Part shown: positions 48,043-56,514 of the stretch, piece by piece
How positions within the stretch are numbered: position 1 is the stretch's first letter
How the letters are laid out: every line of letters starts with the position of its first letter
The notes under the pieces: generated by a model
The model's database searches: none
What the model was told of the DNA's origin: nothing
The model's input: the letters and a program-made list of their open reading frames with translations, nothing else
Program-made: the position numbers and the translations under genes
Assembly (NCBI RefSeq): GCF_028622875.1
Contig: NZ_CP117709.1
Span: 5,707,001-5,771,000, forward strand
Direction: 5' to 3'
Length of the DNA stretch: 64,000 nucleotides
Origin: Streptomyces sp. MMBL 11-1
Lineage (GTDB): Bacteria; Actinomycetota; Actinomycetes; Streptomycetales; Streptomycetaceae

Positions 48043-49857
48043 GTGCGGTCGGAGGGCTACGACTACGACACCTACAGCCGGCTCGCGGGTCCGCTCACGG
48101 AGCCGGAGCCGACGGGGTACCGGGTGCGGTACAAGAGCCTGCTCTCGACGGAGAAGCACCGAATAAGAGCCGTCCTGCTGATGACCCTCGCACCGGTGCT
48201 CACCGGCGTCCTGCTGCTGTACCTGGTCTGGCCCACGCACTGGACCGAGCGGGAGAACGGGGAGCGCTGGCTGGTCGTCGCCGACACCGTGATGCTGGTG
48301 TCGATCGCCCTGATCGAGCTGTTCATGCTGGTCAACGTGGTCTCCATCGCGCACGCCACGCTCGTCGCGCGGGACCCCGTCCCGGTGACCCCCGAGCCCG
48401 GCACCCGGGTCGCGTTCCTGACCACGTACGTCCCCGGCAAGGAACCGCTCTCCATGGTCCGCGCCACCCTCAAGGGCGCCGTACGCATGAGGCACTCCGG
48501 CCCGCTGGACGTCTGGCTGCTCGACGAAGGCGACGACCCCGGGGCCCGGATGCTCTGCGCCGAACTGGGCGTCCACCACTTCACCCGGCGCGGGGTCCCC
48601 GAGTGGAACCGTGACAGGGGCGTCCACAAGGCGAAGACGAAGCACGGCAACTACAACGCCTGGATCGCCCTGCACGGCGTCGACTACGACTTCTTCGCCT
48701 CCGTCGACACCGACCACGTGCCCATGCCCAACTTCCTGGAGCGGATGATGGGCTACTTCCGCGACCCGGACGTCGCCTTCGTCGTCGGACCGCAGGTCTA
48801 CGGGAACTACGAGTCGGCCGTCACCAAGGCCGCCGAGTCGCAGCAGTTCCTCTTCCACGCCCTGATCCAGCGCGCGGGCAACCGCTACGGCGCCCCGATG
48901 TTCGTCGGCACCAACAACGTCGTGCGCATCGCCGCGCTGCGGCAGGTCGGCGGCCTGTACGACTCGATCACCGAGGACATGGCCACCGGCTTCGAGATCC
49001 ACCGCCGCCGCAACCCGCACACCGGCCACTACTGGCGTTCCGTCTACACCCCCGACGTGCTGGCCGTGGGCGAGGGCCCCGCCTCCTGGACGGACTTCTT
49101 CACCCAGCAGCTGCGCTGGTCCCGGGGAACGTACGAGACGCTGTTCAAGCAGTACGGCAAGGCGCTGTTCCGGGTGCCGCCCGGCCGCCTCCTCAGCTAC
49201 ACGCTGATGCTCGTCTACTACCCGATGACCGCGGTCAACTGGCTCCTCGGTGTCCTCAGCTGCGTGCTGTTCCTCTGGTTCGGGGCGTCCGGCACCCAGG
49301 TCGCCGCCTCCATCTGGCTGATGCTCTACAGCGACGCCGCCGCCCTCCAGATCGGGCTCTACCTCTGGAACCGCCGGCACAACGTCTCCCCGCACGAGCC
49401 CGAGGGCTCCGGCGGCCTCGCCGGTATGGCCATGTCCGCGCTCTCCGCCCCGATCTACCTGAAGTCGCTGGGCTCGGCCGTGCTGCGCACCGACGGCCGG
49501 TTCGTCGTCACGCCCAAGGGCGGCCAGGCCTCCCCGGACCGGCTGCTCACCTTCCGTATCCACCTCTCCTGGGCGGCGGTCCTGCTCTCCTCGCTCGCCG
49601 CGTCGGTGTACCTGGACCACACCCACGTGGCGATGCGGACCTGGGCGGCGCTGGGCCTGGCGATCTCGCTCTCCCCGGTCGCCGCCTGGGCCTGGACCGT
49701 CCGGCAGGACAAGCGCGCCGAGAACGCGCGCGCCGTCCCCGTTCCGGCGTCCCCGCCGCCCCGGCCGGCGTACGTCACGACCACCACCACAGCCCCGCCG
49801 GCGACCACCACGGCGAGCGCGGGCACCACTGCCACCACCACAGCAGGAGGGAACTGA
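48043..49857 (+). CDS. cslA: Cellulose-synthase-like family 2 glycosyltransferase CslA
   Basis: This 604-residue membrane beta-glycosyltransferase has two N-terminal membrane helices, a GT2 domain and about four C-terminal helices, then a Thr-rich tail. Catalytic elements: DEGDDP, the DTD of FASVDTDHVPMP, TEDMATGF and QQLRW (QxxRW), as in processive cellulose synthases. CslA makes the beta-glucan deposited at hyphal tips with GlxA. GTG 48043 has GGGAGG at 48033-48038 only 4 bases away; GTG 48007 is an alternative. glxA begins 3 bases later, so the two are one operon. Confidence 0.95.
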   Translation: MRSEGYDYDTYSRLAGPLTEPEPTGYRVRYKSLLSTEKHRIRAVLLMTLAPVLTGVLLLYLVWPTHWTERENGERWLVVADTVMLVSIALIELFMLVNVVSIAHATLVARDPVPVTPEPGTRVAFLTTYVPGKEPLSMVRATLKGAVRMRHSGPLDVWLLDEGDDPGARMLCAELGVHHFTRRGVPEWNRDRGVHKAKTKHGNYNAWIALHGVDYDFFASVDTDHVPMPNFLERMMGYFRDPDVAFVVGPQVYGNYESAVTKAAESQQFLFHALIQRAGNRYGAPMFVGTNNVVRIAALRQVGGLYDSITEDMATGFEIHRRRNPHTGHYWRSVYTPDVLAVGEGPASWTDFFTQQLRWSRGTYETLFKQYGKALFRVPPGRLLSYTLMLVYYPMTAVNWLLGVLSCVLFLWFGASGTQVAASIWLMLYSDAAALQIGLYLWNRRHNVSPHEPEGSGGLAGMAMSALSAPIYLKSLGSAVLRTDGRFVVTPKGGQASPDRLLTFRIHLSWAAVLLSSLAASVYLDHTHVAMRTWAALGLAISLSPVAAWAWTVRQDKRAENARAVPVPASPPPRPAYVTTTTTAPPATTTASAGTTATTTAGGN

Positions 49858-49860
49858 CCC

Positions 49861-51816
49861 ATGTCCTACCGGCCCTCGAAGCAGATGAGGAAGACGCTCC
49901 TGGGGGGCGGCGCGGTGCTGCTGCTCGCCGGGCTCAACGCTCCCGCGGCCCTGTCCTTCGCCGAGGACAGATATCACGCGTACAAGATCGACCAGCCGGA
50001 GTACAAGGCGGAGTACGGCTCCTGGGAGAAGGTGGACATCCCGAAGGAGTACCGGACCAACGCGATCCACGCGGCGCTCCTGCACACCGGGAAGGTGCTG
50101 ATCGTCGCGGGCTCCGGCAACGACGAGGCGCACTTCGACGCGGGCACCTTCGACACGGTGCTGTGGGACCCGGCCGAGAACACCTTCCAGAAGATCCCCA
50201 CCCCCGAGGACTTCTTCTGCGGCGGCCACGCCCAGCTCCCCGACGGCCGCCTCCTGATCGCCGGCGGCACCGCCCGCTACGAGGTGCTCGACGACAAGGT
50301 GAAGCGGGCCGGCGGCGGTATGCGGGTCAAGAACGAGAACCCGGACAAGCCGCTGAAGCTCAAGAAGGGCACGGTCTTCCGGTCGCCCTCCGGCGTCGAG
50401 TACGTGGCCAAGTTCGACGTCACCGTCCCCAAGGCCAAGCGCGAGTTCGAGGTCGACTACTTCGAGAGCGGCCAGATGAAGCCGTGGAAGACCAAGGTGA
50501 CCGCCGCCGAGCAGCGGGTGTTCGTCGAGGCGGTGGAGGACGGTCCCGAGGCGGTGGCGACGGACGCCGCCCAGTACGAGATCGTCGGGCTGAAGGGCAA
50601 GGCGGCCGACAACGCCTACGGCCTCGCCGAGAAGATCACCATGGACAAGCAGGACTTCCAGGGGATCCGCGCCGCCTACGAGTTCGACCCGACGGCGGAG
50701 AAGTACATCAAGGTCGACCCGATGAAGGAGGCCCGCTGGTACCCGACGCTCGTCGGGCTGGAGGACGGCCGGGTGCTCTCCGTCTCCGGCCTCGACGACG
50801 TCGGCGCGATCCTCCCGGGCGACAACGAGGTCTACGACCCGAAGACGAAGAAGTGGTCCGAGGGCCCCTTCCAGTACTTCCCGACCTACCCGGCGCTCTT
50901 CCTGACCAAGGGAGGCAAGCTCTTCTACCCGGGCGCCAACGCCGGCTACGGCCCGGAGGACAAGGGGCGCGAGCCGGGGATCTGGGACATCAAGAAGAAC
51001 ACCTTCACCAAGGTCCCCGGGCTGACCGACACCGACCAGCTGGAGACGGCGGCCTCGCTGCTGCTGCCGCCCGTGCAGGACCAGAAGGTGATGGTGCTCG
51101 GCGGCGGCGGGGTCGGCGAGTCCAAGAAGTCCACCGCCCGCACGGCGGTCATCGACCTCAAGAAGGAGAACCCCGCCTTCGAGCCGGGCCCCGACCTGCC
51201 GCAGGGCACGCGCTATCTGAACAGCGTGATCATGCCCGACGACACCGTCTTCACCAGCGGCGGATCGGAGGACTACCGGGGCCGCGGGAACAGCAACATC
51301 CTGAAGGCGCAGTCCTACGACCCGAAGACCAACACCTTCAAGGAGGCGGCCGAGCCGACCGTGGGGCGCAACTACCACTCTGAGGCGCTGCTCCTGCCCG
51401 ACGGGCGGGTGGCCACCTTCGGCTCCGACCCGCTCTACGGCGACAAGGACAACACCAAGCTCGGCAAGTTCGAGCAGCGTATGGAGGTCTACACCCCGCC
51501 CGCCCTGCACCGCGGCAAGGACGACCGCCCGGTGATCGGGGACGGTCCGGAGGCCACCGAGCGCGGCGCGACGGTGACGTACGAGAGCGCCGACGCGGAC
51601 CGGATCGCCACCGCCCGGCTGATGCGGCCGAGCGCCGTCACCCACACCACCGACGTGGAGCAGCGCTCCATCGAGCTCGGCCTGAAGAAGGGCGACGGCG
51701 AACTGAGCGTGACCGTGCCGGACGACCCCACACTGGTGCCGCCCGGCTGGTACATGCTCTTCGTCACGGACGCCGACGGCGTTCCCTCCGAGGCGAAGTG
51801 GGTCAAGGTCGCCTGA
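49861..51816 (+). CDS. glxA: Galactose-oxidase-like radical copper oxidase GlxA
   Basis: This 651-residue oxidase has an N-terminal membrane anchor (roughly residues 11-33, with TLLGGGAVLLLAGL), a kelch-type propeller and a C-terminal Ig-like domain. Comparison with galactose oxidase points to the Cys-Tyr cofactor as Cys120 (FFCGGHAQL) and Tyr294 (ARWYPT), and copper ligands Tyr505 and His506 (GRNYHSEALLLPDGR) plus His595 (VTHTTDVEQRSI). GlxA acts with CslA on the tip glucan and makes hydrogen peroxide. The gene directly follows cslA. Confidence 0.95.
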   Translation: MSYRPSKQMRKTLLGGGAVLLLAGLNAPAALSFAEDRYHAYKIDQPEYKAEYGSWEKVDIPKEYRTNAIHAALLHTGKVLIVAGSGNDEAHFDAGTFDTVLWDPAENTFQKIPTPEDFFCGGHAQLPDGRLLIAGGTARYEVLDDKVKRAGGGMRVKNENPDKPLKLKKGTVFRSPSGVEYVAKFDVTVPKAKREFEVDYFESGQMKPWKTKVTAAEQRVFVEAVEDGPEAVATDAAQYEIVGLKGKAADNAYGLAEKITMDKQDFQGIRAAYEFDPTAEKYIKVDPMKEARWYPTLVGLEDGRVLSVSGLDDVGAILPGDNEVYDPKTKKWSEGPFQYFPTYPALFLTKGGKLFYPGANAGYGPEDKGREPGIWDIKKNTFTKVPGLTDTDQLETAASLLLPPVQDQKVMVLGGGGVGESKKSTARTAVIDLKKENPAFEPGPDLPQGTRYLNSVIMPDDTVFTSGGSEDYRGRGNSNILKAQSYDPKTNTFKEAAEPTVGRNYHSEALLLPDGRVATFGSDPLYGDKDNTKLGKFEQRMEVYTPPALHRGKDDRPVIGDGPEATERGATVTYESADADRIATARLMRPSAVTHTTDVEQRSIELGLKKGDGELSVTVPDDPTLVPPGWYMLFVTDADGVPSEAKWVKVA

Positions 51817-51834
51817 GGGCCGGGGCGCGCGGTC

Positions 51835-52884
51835 TCAGGACGCCGCGCGCCTGGCCAGGCCGAGCGCGTACTCCGGCCACCAGTCGCCGGCCGGCGGGCC
51901 GCCCCGGCAGGTGCCGTCGGAGTCGCCCGGCCGTTTGATCCACAGATAGGCGTCGAGCCGGTCCTCGCCGGTGTCGGTGGTCGGCGGCGTGCCGAGCCCC
52001 CGGCCCGGCGGATTGCACCAGGCCTCCTCAGGGCCCCCCGACAGGGGGCCCTTGCCGTTGCGGCTGGTGTCGATCACGAAGTGCGAGCCGCCCACGGCGT
52101 CGGAGAGCCGGCCGGCGTACTCCTTCACGGTCTCGTTCGACTGGAAGTTGGAGACGTTCAGGGAGAAGCCGTCGGCCCGTTCGATGCCGGCCTGCCGCAG
52201 CGGCTGCGCCATCTTGGCCGGTTTGTCGATCCAGTCCGGGTTGCCCGCGTCCAGGTAGACCCGGGTCCTCGGCAGGGCCTTGAGCGTGTCCACCGCCTCG
52301 GAGAGGAGCTGGTAGCGCTCGGCGTGGTGCTCGGGCGGGGTGCAGCCGTCCACGATGTGGGGAAGGGCGTCCGGCTCCAGGATCACGGTCGCGGGGGCCT
52401 CTCCGATGGCGGCGGCGAACTCCCCGATCCAGGAACGGTAGGAGTCCGCGTCCTTCGCGCCGCCCGCGGAGTAGAGCCCGCAGTCGCGGTGCGGGATGTT
52501 GTACGCCACCAGCAGGATGGTCTTCTTCGTGCGGGCGGCGGACTTCGCGGCGGCCCGGATCCCCGGGGCCGGGTCGTCCCACGCGGGCCAGTCGGCCACC
52601 GGCCGGCCGGAGATCCGCCGCAGAATCTTCGCCTCCGCCTCGCGGCCCTCCTTCTCCCAGGTGCGCACCTGGCGGGCCGCGTCGCTGTTCGGGTCGACCC
52701 AGTACGGGGAGGCGGCGCTCGGGGCGGGCTCACCCCGGACGAGGTCGTCCGCCGCGTCGGCGGTCCGGGTGACACGCGGTTCCGGTGTCGAGCAGCCCGT
52801 GGTGAGGACGGTCGCCAGGGTGAGGGCCGCCAGGACGGGGACGGTACGGGGGAGAGCGCGGGGGACGATTCTGCGGCCGGACAT
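51835..52884 (-). CDS. GH6-family lipoprotein, putative endoglucanase of the csl locus
   Basis: This 349-residue protein has a lipobox (VLTTGC) at the end of a signal peptide, so it is predicted to be an outer-leaflet lipoprotein. It belongs to GH6, the family of endoglucanases: it has the proton-donor region HRDCGLYSAGG, the ILEPDALPHIVDGC strand with its conserved Asp, and VIDTSRNGKGP and the WIKRPGDSDG motif. It is convergent with glxA, 18 bases apart. In S. coelicolor a GH6 gene (cslZ, from memory) lies beside cslA-glxA, so it probably trims the glucan. Confidence 0.9.
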   Translation of the reverse strand: MSGRRIVPRALPRTVPVLAALTLATVLTTGCSTPEPRVTRTADAADDLVRGEPAPSAASPYWVDPNSDAARQVRTWEKEGREAEAKILRRISGRPVADWPAWDDPAPGIRAAAKSAARTKKTILLVAYNIPHRDCGLYSAGGAKDADSYRSWIGEFAAAIGEAPATVILEPDALPHIVDGCTPPEHHAERYQLLSEAVDTLKALPRTRVYLDAGNPDWIDKPAKMAQPLRQAGIERADGFSLNVSNFQSNETVKEYAGRLSDAVGGSHFVIDTSRNGKGPLSGGPEEAWCNPPGRGLGTPPTTDTGEDRLDAYLWIKRPGDSDGTCRGGPPAGDWWPEYALGLARRAAS

Positions 52885-52945
52885 CCAGACCCCTCGGACG
52901 GCGGTGACTCACGGATACGGAACACAGGGAAACGTGAGCAATCGT

Positions 52946-52998
52946 GACACAACGGTTACGTGGAGTGGTGACGCCACACCCTGAGTAACCGTTGTGTC
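52946..52998. terminator. Long inverted repeat between the GH6 and ArsR-like genes
   Basis: GACACAACGGTTAC (52946-52959) pairs perfectly with GTAACCGTTGTGTC (52985-52998) across 25 bases. It lies just beyond the end of the ArsR-like gene and upstream of the GH6 gene, both minus strand, so it may be a terminator or an operator. There is no T-run. Confidence 0.55.
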
Positions 52999-53016
52999 GC
53001 TGTGTCCCGGCGCGCG

Positions 53017-54000
53017 TCAGCCGGTGGCGGCCAGCGTGATCCCCAGCGGCGTGCGCTCGTACAGCACCTGGTGCCCGTAACGCCGCGAGGTCAGCAGCCC
53101 CGCCCCGCGCAGCACGGAGAGATGGGCCGAGACGGACGAGGGGGCGAGGGCCAGCCGGTGTGCCAGCGCGGTCGTCCCGGCCGGTTCGTCCAGCGCGCAC
53201 AGCACATCGGCCCGGACCCGGCCGAGCAGCCGGGCGAGGGTGTCCGAGGTCCGCTCGCCGGACTCGCTCCACAGCCCGCCGATGCCTCGCACCGGGTAGA
53301 TGAGCCCGGGCCGCCACGGTTCCTCGTGGCCGCCCACCACCTCCGGCCAGACGAAGACGCTCGGCATCAGCACCAGCCCCTGCCCGCCCAGCACCCGCTC
53401 GTGGTCGCCCTGGGTCCCGGTCACGGTGAGCGTCGAGCCGTTCCAGCTCAGCCGGGGGCTCAGCTCGCCCAGCAGCTGTTCGAGCCCGCTGTCCGCGAGC
53501 CGCCGCGAGTGGTAGGTGATGTCCGCCTCCAGCAGGGCGCGCAGCCGGGGCCAGTACGGCTCGATCAGCGCCTCCCAGGCCTGCTCCAGCAGATCGGCGA
53601 GTTCCCGCACCGCCCGCACCGGATCGGCCAGCAGCCGGCGGCCCGTCGCCGACGCGGTCCCGCCGGGCCGGTCCGCCAGGGCCAGCGCCATGTCGGCGCG
53701 CGCCACCTCCGGATCGACCGCCCGGACGGCCGCGATCTCCTCCTCGAACGTCGCGAGCGGCCCGATCGGCGGAGGGCAGATGAAGTCCGGGTTGTGGCCG
53801 ACGGCCGGCATCAGCAGCCACAGCGGCTCCAGGTCCAGCGCCCCGGACGCCTCCCGGATCCGGCGGAGCCACGGCAGGTGGTAGCCGTGGCGGCCCGTGC
53901 GGTGCAGGGTGCGCACCGCCTCCTGGGTCTCGAACAGGGGTGACAGCGCGAACCGGCAGCGCAGCAGATCGCTCTCGCCGAAGTGCAGCTGGAACGGCAT
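53017..54000 (-). CDS. ArsR-like helix-turn-helix regulator with large N-terminal domain
   Basis: This 327-residue protein has an N-terminal domain of the DUF5937 kind (MPFQLHFGESDLLRCRFALSP, LWLLMPAVGHNPDFICPPP) and a C-terminal winged helix with ALAHRLALAPSSVSAHLSVLRGAGLL. It lies divergently from an MFS exporter, a common regulator-target arrangement, so it probably represses that exporter. ATG 54000 follows GAGGGA with good spacing. An N terminus at 54027 is less likely. Confidence 0.88.
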   Translation of the reverse strand: MPFQLHFGESDLLRCRFALSPLFETQEAVRTLHRTGRHGYHLPWLRRIREASGALDLEPLWLLMPAVGHNPDFICPPPIGPLATFEEEIAAVRAVDPEVARADMALALADRPGGTASATGRRLLADPVRAVRELADLLEQAWEALIEPYWPRLRALLEADITYHSRRLADSGLEQLLGELSPRLSWNGSTLTVTGTQGDHERVLGGQGLVLMPSVFVWPEVVGGHEEPWRPGLIYPVRGIGGLWSESGERTSDTLARLLGRVRADVLCALDEPAGTTALAHRLALAPSSVSAHLSVLRGAGLLTSRRYGHQVLYERTPLGITLAATG

Positions 54001-54082
54001 GCGTTTCCCTCGCGTCGGCCCGGACATTCGTCTCCAGCCGAAAGTCTAGAGTCGACCGCGCCCCGGCGGCAGGCTCGTCCGC

Positions 54083-55504
54083 ATGGAGACCGACAGCCCC
54101 GCCCCGGCGGACACACCCCGTACCCCGTCCGCCCAGGCAGTGGCCCCGTCTCCGCCCCCGGAGCGTGCGGCCCACCCCGACCCGGGCCCCGGGCCCATGC
54201 TCCGGGAGCCCGCCGTCCCCGGCCCCGACGCCCCGCCGCCCGTGCCCGCCGCGCGCGGCTACCGGGCCGTCTTCGCCGTCACCGAGTTCCGGGCCGTCTT
54301 CGCCGCGCACCTGCTCTCGCTGCTCGGCGTCGTGGTCAGTGAGCTGGCGCTCACCGTGCTCGTCTACGACCTCACCGGCTCCCCGCTGCTCAGTGCGCTG
54401 ACGTGCGCGCTGGGGCTGCTTCCGTACATGATCGGCGGCACCCTGTTCGCGGGGGTCGCCGACCGCTACCCGGCCCGCCGCGTGCTGGTCGTCTGCGACC
54501 TGCTCTGCGCGGCCTGCGTCGCCGTGATGCTGGTGCCCGCCACCCCGGTCGCGGGACTCCTCGCCCTGCGCTGCCTGGTCGCCGCCGTCGCGCCCGTCTT
54601 CACCGGGACCCGGATGGCGGCGCTCACCGACATCCTCGGCGAGGGCGACCTCTATGTGCTCGGCCGTTCGCTGCTGCGGATCGTCTCGCAGAGCGCGATG
54701 CTCATCGGGTTCGGCGCCGGAGGGGTGCTGCTCACCGTGCTGTCCCCGCGCGGCGCGATCTCCGTCACCGTGGTGACCTTCCTGTGCTCGGCCGCCCTGC
54801 TCCGCTTCGGCACCCGCGACCGCCCCGCCCGTCACGCCACCGGCGACGGCGGCGGAACGCTGCTGAAGGAGTCGCTCTCCGGAGCCCGCCTGGTGCTGGG
54901 CGACCGCCGCGTCCGGGCGCTGATGCTGCTGTTCTGGCTGCCCGCGATGTTCGTGGTGGCCCCGGAGGCGCTCGCCGCCCCGTACGCCGACGCGATCGGG
55001 GCCCCGCCCGCCGCGCTCGGGCTGCTGCTCTGCGCGATGGCCGCCGGGCACATCGGGGCCGAGCTGTTCGTGGGCTCCGCGCTCAGCCCCCGTAACCGCT
55101 CCCGGATCGTCCTGCCGGTCGCCGCCGCCGGTCTGCTCCCGCTCCTCGTGTACGTGGTCCGCCCCGGGCTGCCGCTCGCCCTGGCGGCCCTCGCGCTGGC
55201 CGGCGCGGGCGCCGCGTACGTGATCGGGCTCGACCAGTGGTTCGTCGACGCCGTGCCCCGGGAGCTGCGCGGCCGGGCCATGACGCTGCTCACCGCCGGG
55301 CTGATGACCGTCCAGGGCCTCGGGATGGCGCTGGCGGGGCTCGCGGCCGAGTTCTTCCCCGTGCACCAGGTGGTCGCCGGATCCGGAATCATCGGTACCG
55401 TCCTCACGCTCCTGCTCGTCGCCGAGGTCCGCCGGACAGCCTCCGGACGGATGTCCGATACCGAAGGACGAGACGGGGCTGACCGGAATGTGACCAGTCG
55501 GTAA
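54083..55504 (+). CDS. MFS transporter (exporter type)
   Basis: This 473-residue protein has a Pro/Ala-rich head of about 60 residues and then 12 membrane segments with the MFS signature DRYPARRVLVV between helices 2 and 3. Other features are GTRMAALTDILGE and GLMTVQGLGMALAG. The substrate is not evident; the divergent ArsR-like regulator suggests induction by the substrate. The MarR gene starts 11 bases after its stop. Confidence 0.9.
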   Translation: METDSPAPADTPRTPSAQAVAPSPPPERAAHPDPGPGPMLREPAVPGPDAPPPVPAARGYRAVFAVTEFRAVFAAHLLSLLGVVVSELALTVLVYDLTGSPLLSALTCALGLLPYMIGGTLFAGVADRYPARRVLVVCDLLCAACVAVMLVPATPVAGLLALRCLVAAVAPVFTGTRMAALTDILGEGDLYVLGRSLLRIVSQSAMLIGFGAGGVLLTVLSPRGAISVTVVTFLCSAALLRFGTRDRPARHATGDGGGTLLKESLSGARLVLGDRRVRALMLLFWLPAMFVVAPEALAAPYADAIGAPPAALGLLLCAMAAGHIGAELFVGSALSPRNRSRIVLPVAAAGLLPLLVYVVRPGLPLALAALALAGAGAAYVIGLDQWFVDAVPRELRGRAMTLLTAGLMTVQGLGMALAGLAAEFFPVHQVVAGSGIIGTVLTLLLVAEVRRTASGRMSDTEGRDGADRNVTSR

Positions 55505-55514
55505 GGTCGTTGCC

Positions 55515-56024
55515 GTGCCGAAGCCGCTCCGTCTTCCCTTCGATCCGATCGCCCGCGCCGACGAACTCTGGCAGCAGCGCTGGGGACCCGTGCCCTCGAT
55601 GGGGGCGATCACCTCGATCATGCGGGCCCAGCAGATCCTGCTCGCCGAGGTCGACGCCGTCGTCAAGCCGTACGGGCTGACCTTCGCCCGGTACGAGGCG
55701 CTGGTGCTGCTCGCCTTCTCCAAGGCCGGTGAGCTGCCGATGTCCAAGATCGGGGAGCGGCTGATGGTGCACCCGACCTCGGTCACCAACACCGTGGACC
55801 GGCTGGTCCGGTCGGGTCTCGTCGACAAACGGCCGAACCCGAACGACGGCCGCGGGACGCTGGCGTCCATCACCGACAAGGGCCGCGACGTCGTCGAGGC
55901 GGCCACCCGGGACCTGGTCGCGATCGACTTCGGGCTCGGGGCGTACGACTCCGAGGAATGCGCCGAGATCTTCGCCATGCTGCGTCCGCTGCGGGTGGCT
56001 GCCCAGGACTTCGAGGAGAAGTGA
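55515..56024 (+). CDS. MarR-family regulator
   Basis: This 169-residue regulator has a winged helix (LPMSKIGERLMVHPTSVTNTVDRLVRSGLV) and the wing PNDGRGTLASITDKGR. The start GTG 55515 has AAGG at 55503-55506, overlapping the MFS stop. Position between the MFS and DUF3817/icmA genes would let it act on either side. Ligand and target are unknown. Confidence 0.92.
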   Translation: MPKPLRLPFDPIARADELWQQRWGPVPSMGAITSIMRAQQILLAEVDAVVKPYGLTFARYEALVLLAFSKAGELPMSKIGERLMVHPTSVTNTVDRLVRSGLVDKRPNPNDGRGTLASITDKGRDVVEAATRDLVAIDFGLGAYDSEECAEIFAMLRPLRVAAQDFEEK

Positions 56025-56090
56025 ACTCGGGCTTCCGGTGAGGCGGGGTCGCGCGAAGATCGCCCCGGTCGTCCCGTTACGCTCGTAGCC

Positions 56091-56417
56091 ATGAAACAGA
56101 ACGTGCTCACCCGCTACCGGGTGATGGCCTACGTCACCGCCATCTGGCTGCTCGTCTTCACCGTGGCGATCATCGCGAAGTACGGCTTCGAGACCGGCGA
56201 CACCATGCTGATCTCGCAGATCCACGGCGTGCTGTTCATCGTCTACGTCGTCTTCGCCTTCGATCTCGGCTCCAAGGCGAAGTGGCCCTTCGGCAAGCTC
56301 CTGTGGGTGCTGGCCGCCGGCTGCATCCCCTTCGCCTCGTTCTTCGTCGAACCGAAGGTCAGCCGCGAGGCCCGCGCCCTGGTCACCGACCCCGCACCGG
56401 TGACCGCCAAGGCCTGA
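56091..56417 (+). CDS. DUF3817 membrane protein, second paralogue
   Basis: This 108-residue, three-helix protein shares the core IHGVLFIVYVVFAFDLGSKAKWPFGK with the protein at 47231-47581. No Shine-Dalgarno sequence precedes ATG 56091, but TACGCT lies at 56078-56083, 7 bases before it, which would fit a -10 element of a leaderless transcript. A terminator follows. The function is unknown. Confidence 0.86.
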   Translation: MKQNVLTRYRVMAYVTAIWLLVFTVAIIAKYGFETGDTMLISQIHGVLFIVYVVFAFDLGSKAKWPFGKLLWVLAAGCIPFASFFVEPKVSREARALVTDPAPVTAKA

Positions 56418-56441
56418 GCCGAGGGGCTCCGGACCACCCCG

Positions 56442-56473
56442 AACCGCCCCGCGCGAAAAGCGCCGGGCGGTTT
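56442..56473 (+). terminator. Terminator before icmA
   Basis: AACCGCCC (56442-56449) pairs with GGGCGGTT (56465-56472), with an inner GCGC/GCGC extension, and ends in TTT. It separates the DUF3817 transcript from the icmA promoter. Confidence 0.75.
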
Positions 56474-56482
56474 GCCATCGAC

Positions 56483-56506
56483 ATTTAGTAGGACGTCCTA
56501 GTAAAT
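56483..56506. promoter_or_regulatory. 24-bp palindromic operator in front of icmA
   Basis: The perfect core TAGGACGTCCTA (56489-56500) is flanked by ATTTA (56483-56487) and TAAAT (56502-56506), giving a 24-bp palindrome broken only by one mismatched pair (56488 and 56501). It ends 8 bases before the icmA ATG, so a bound protein would block transcription or translation initiation. Confidence 0.7.
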
Positions 56507-56514
56507 TCGAAGGT

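Noticed and set aside
48016..51645. 1209-codon minus-strand frame opposite cslA and glxA
   Set aside because: It spans two well-supported genes with invariant motifs on the plus strand and has no family motif itself.
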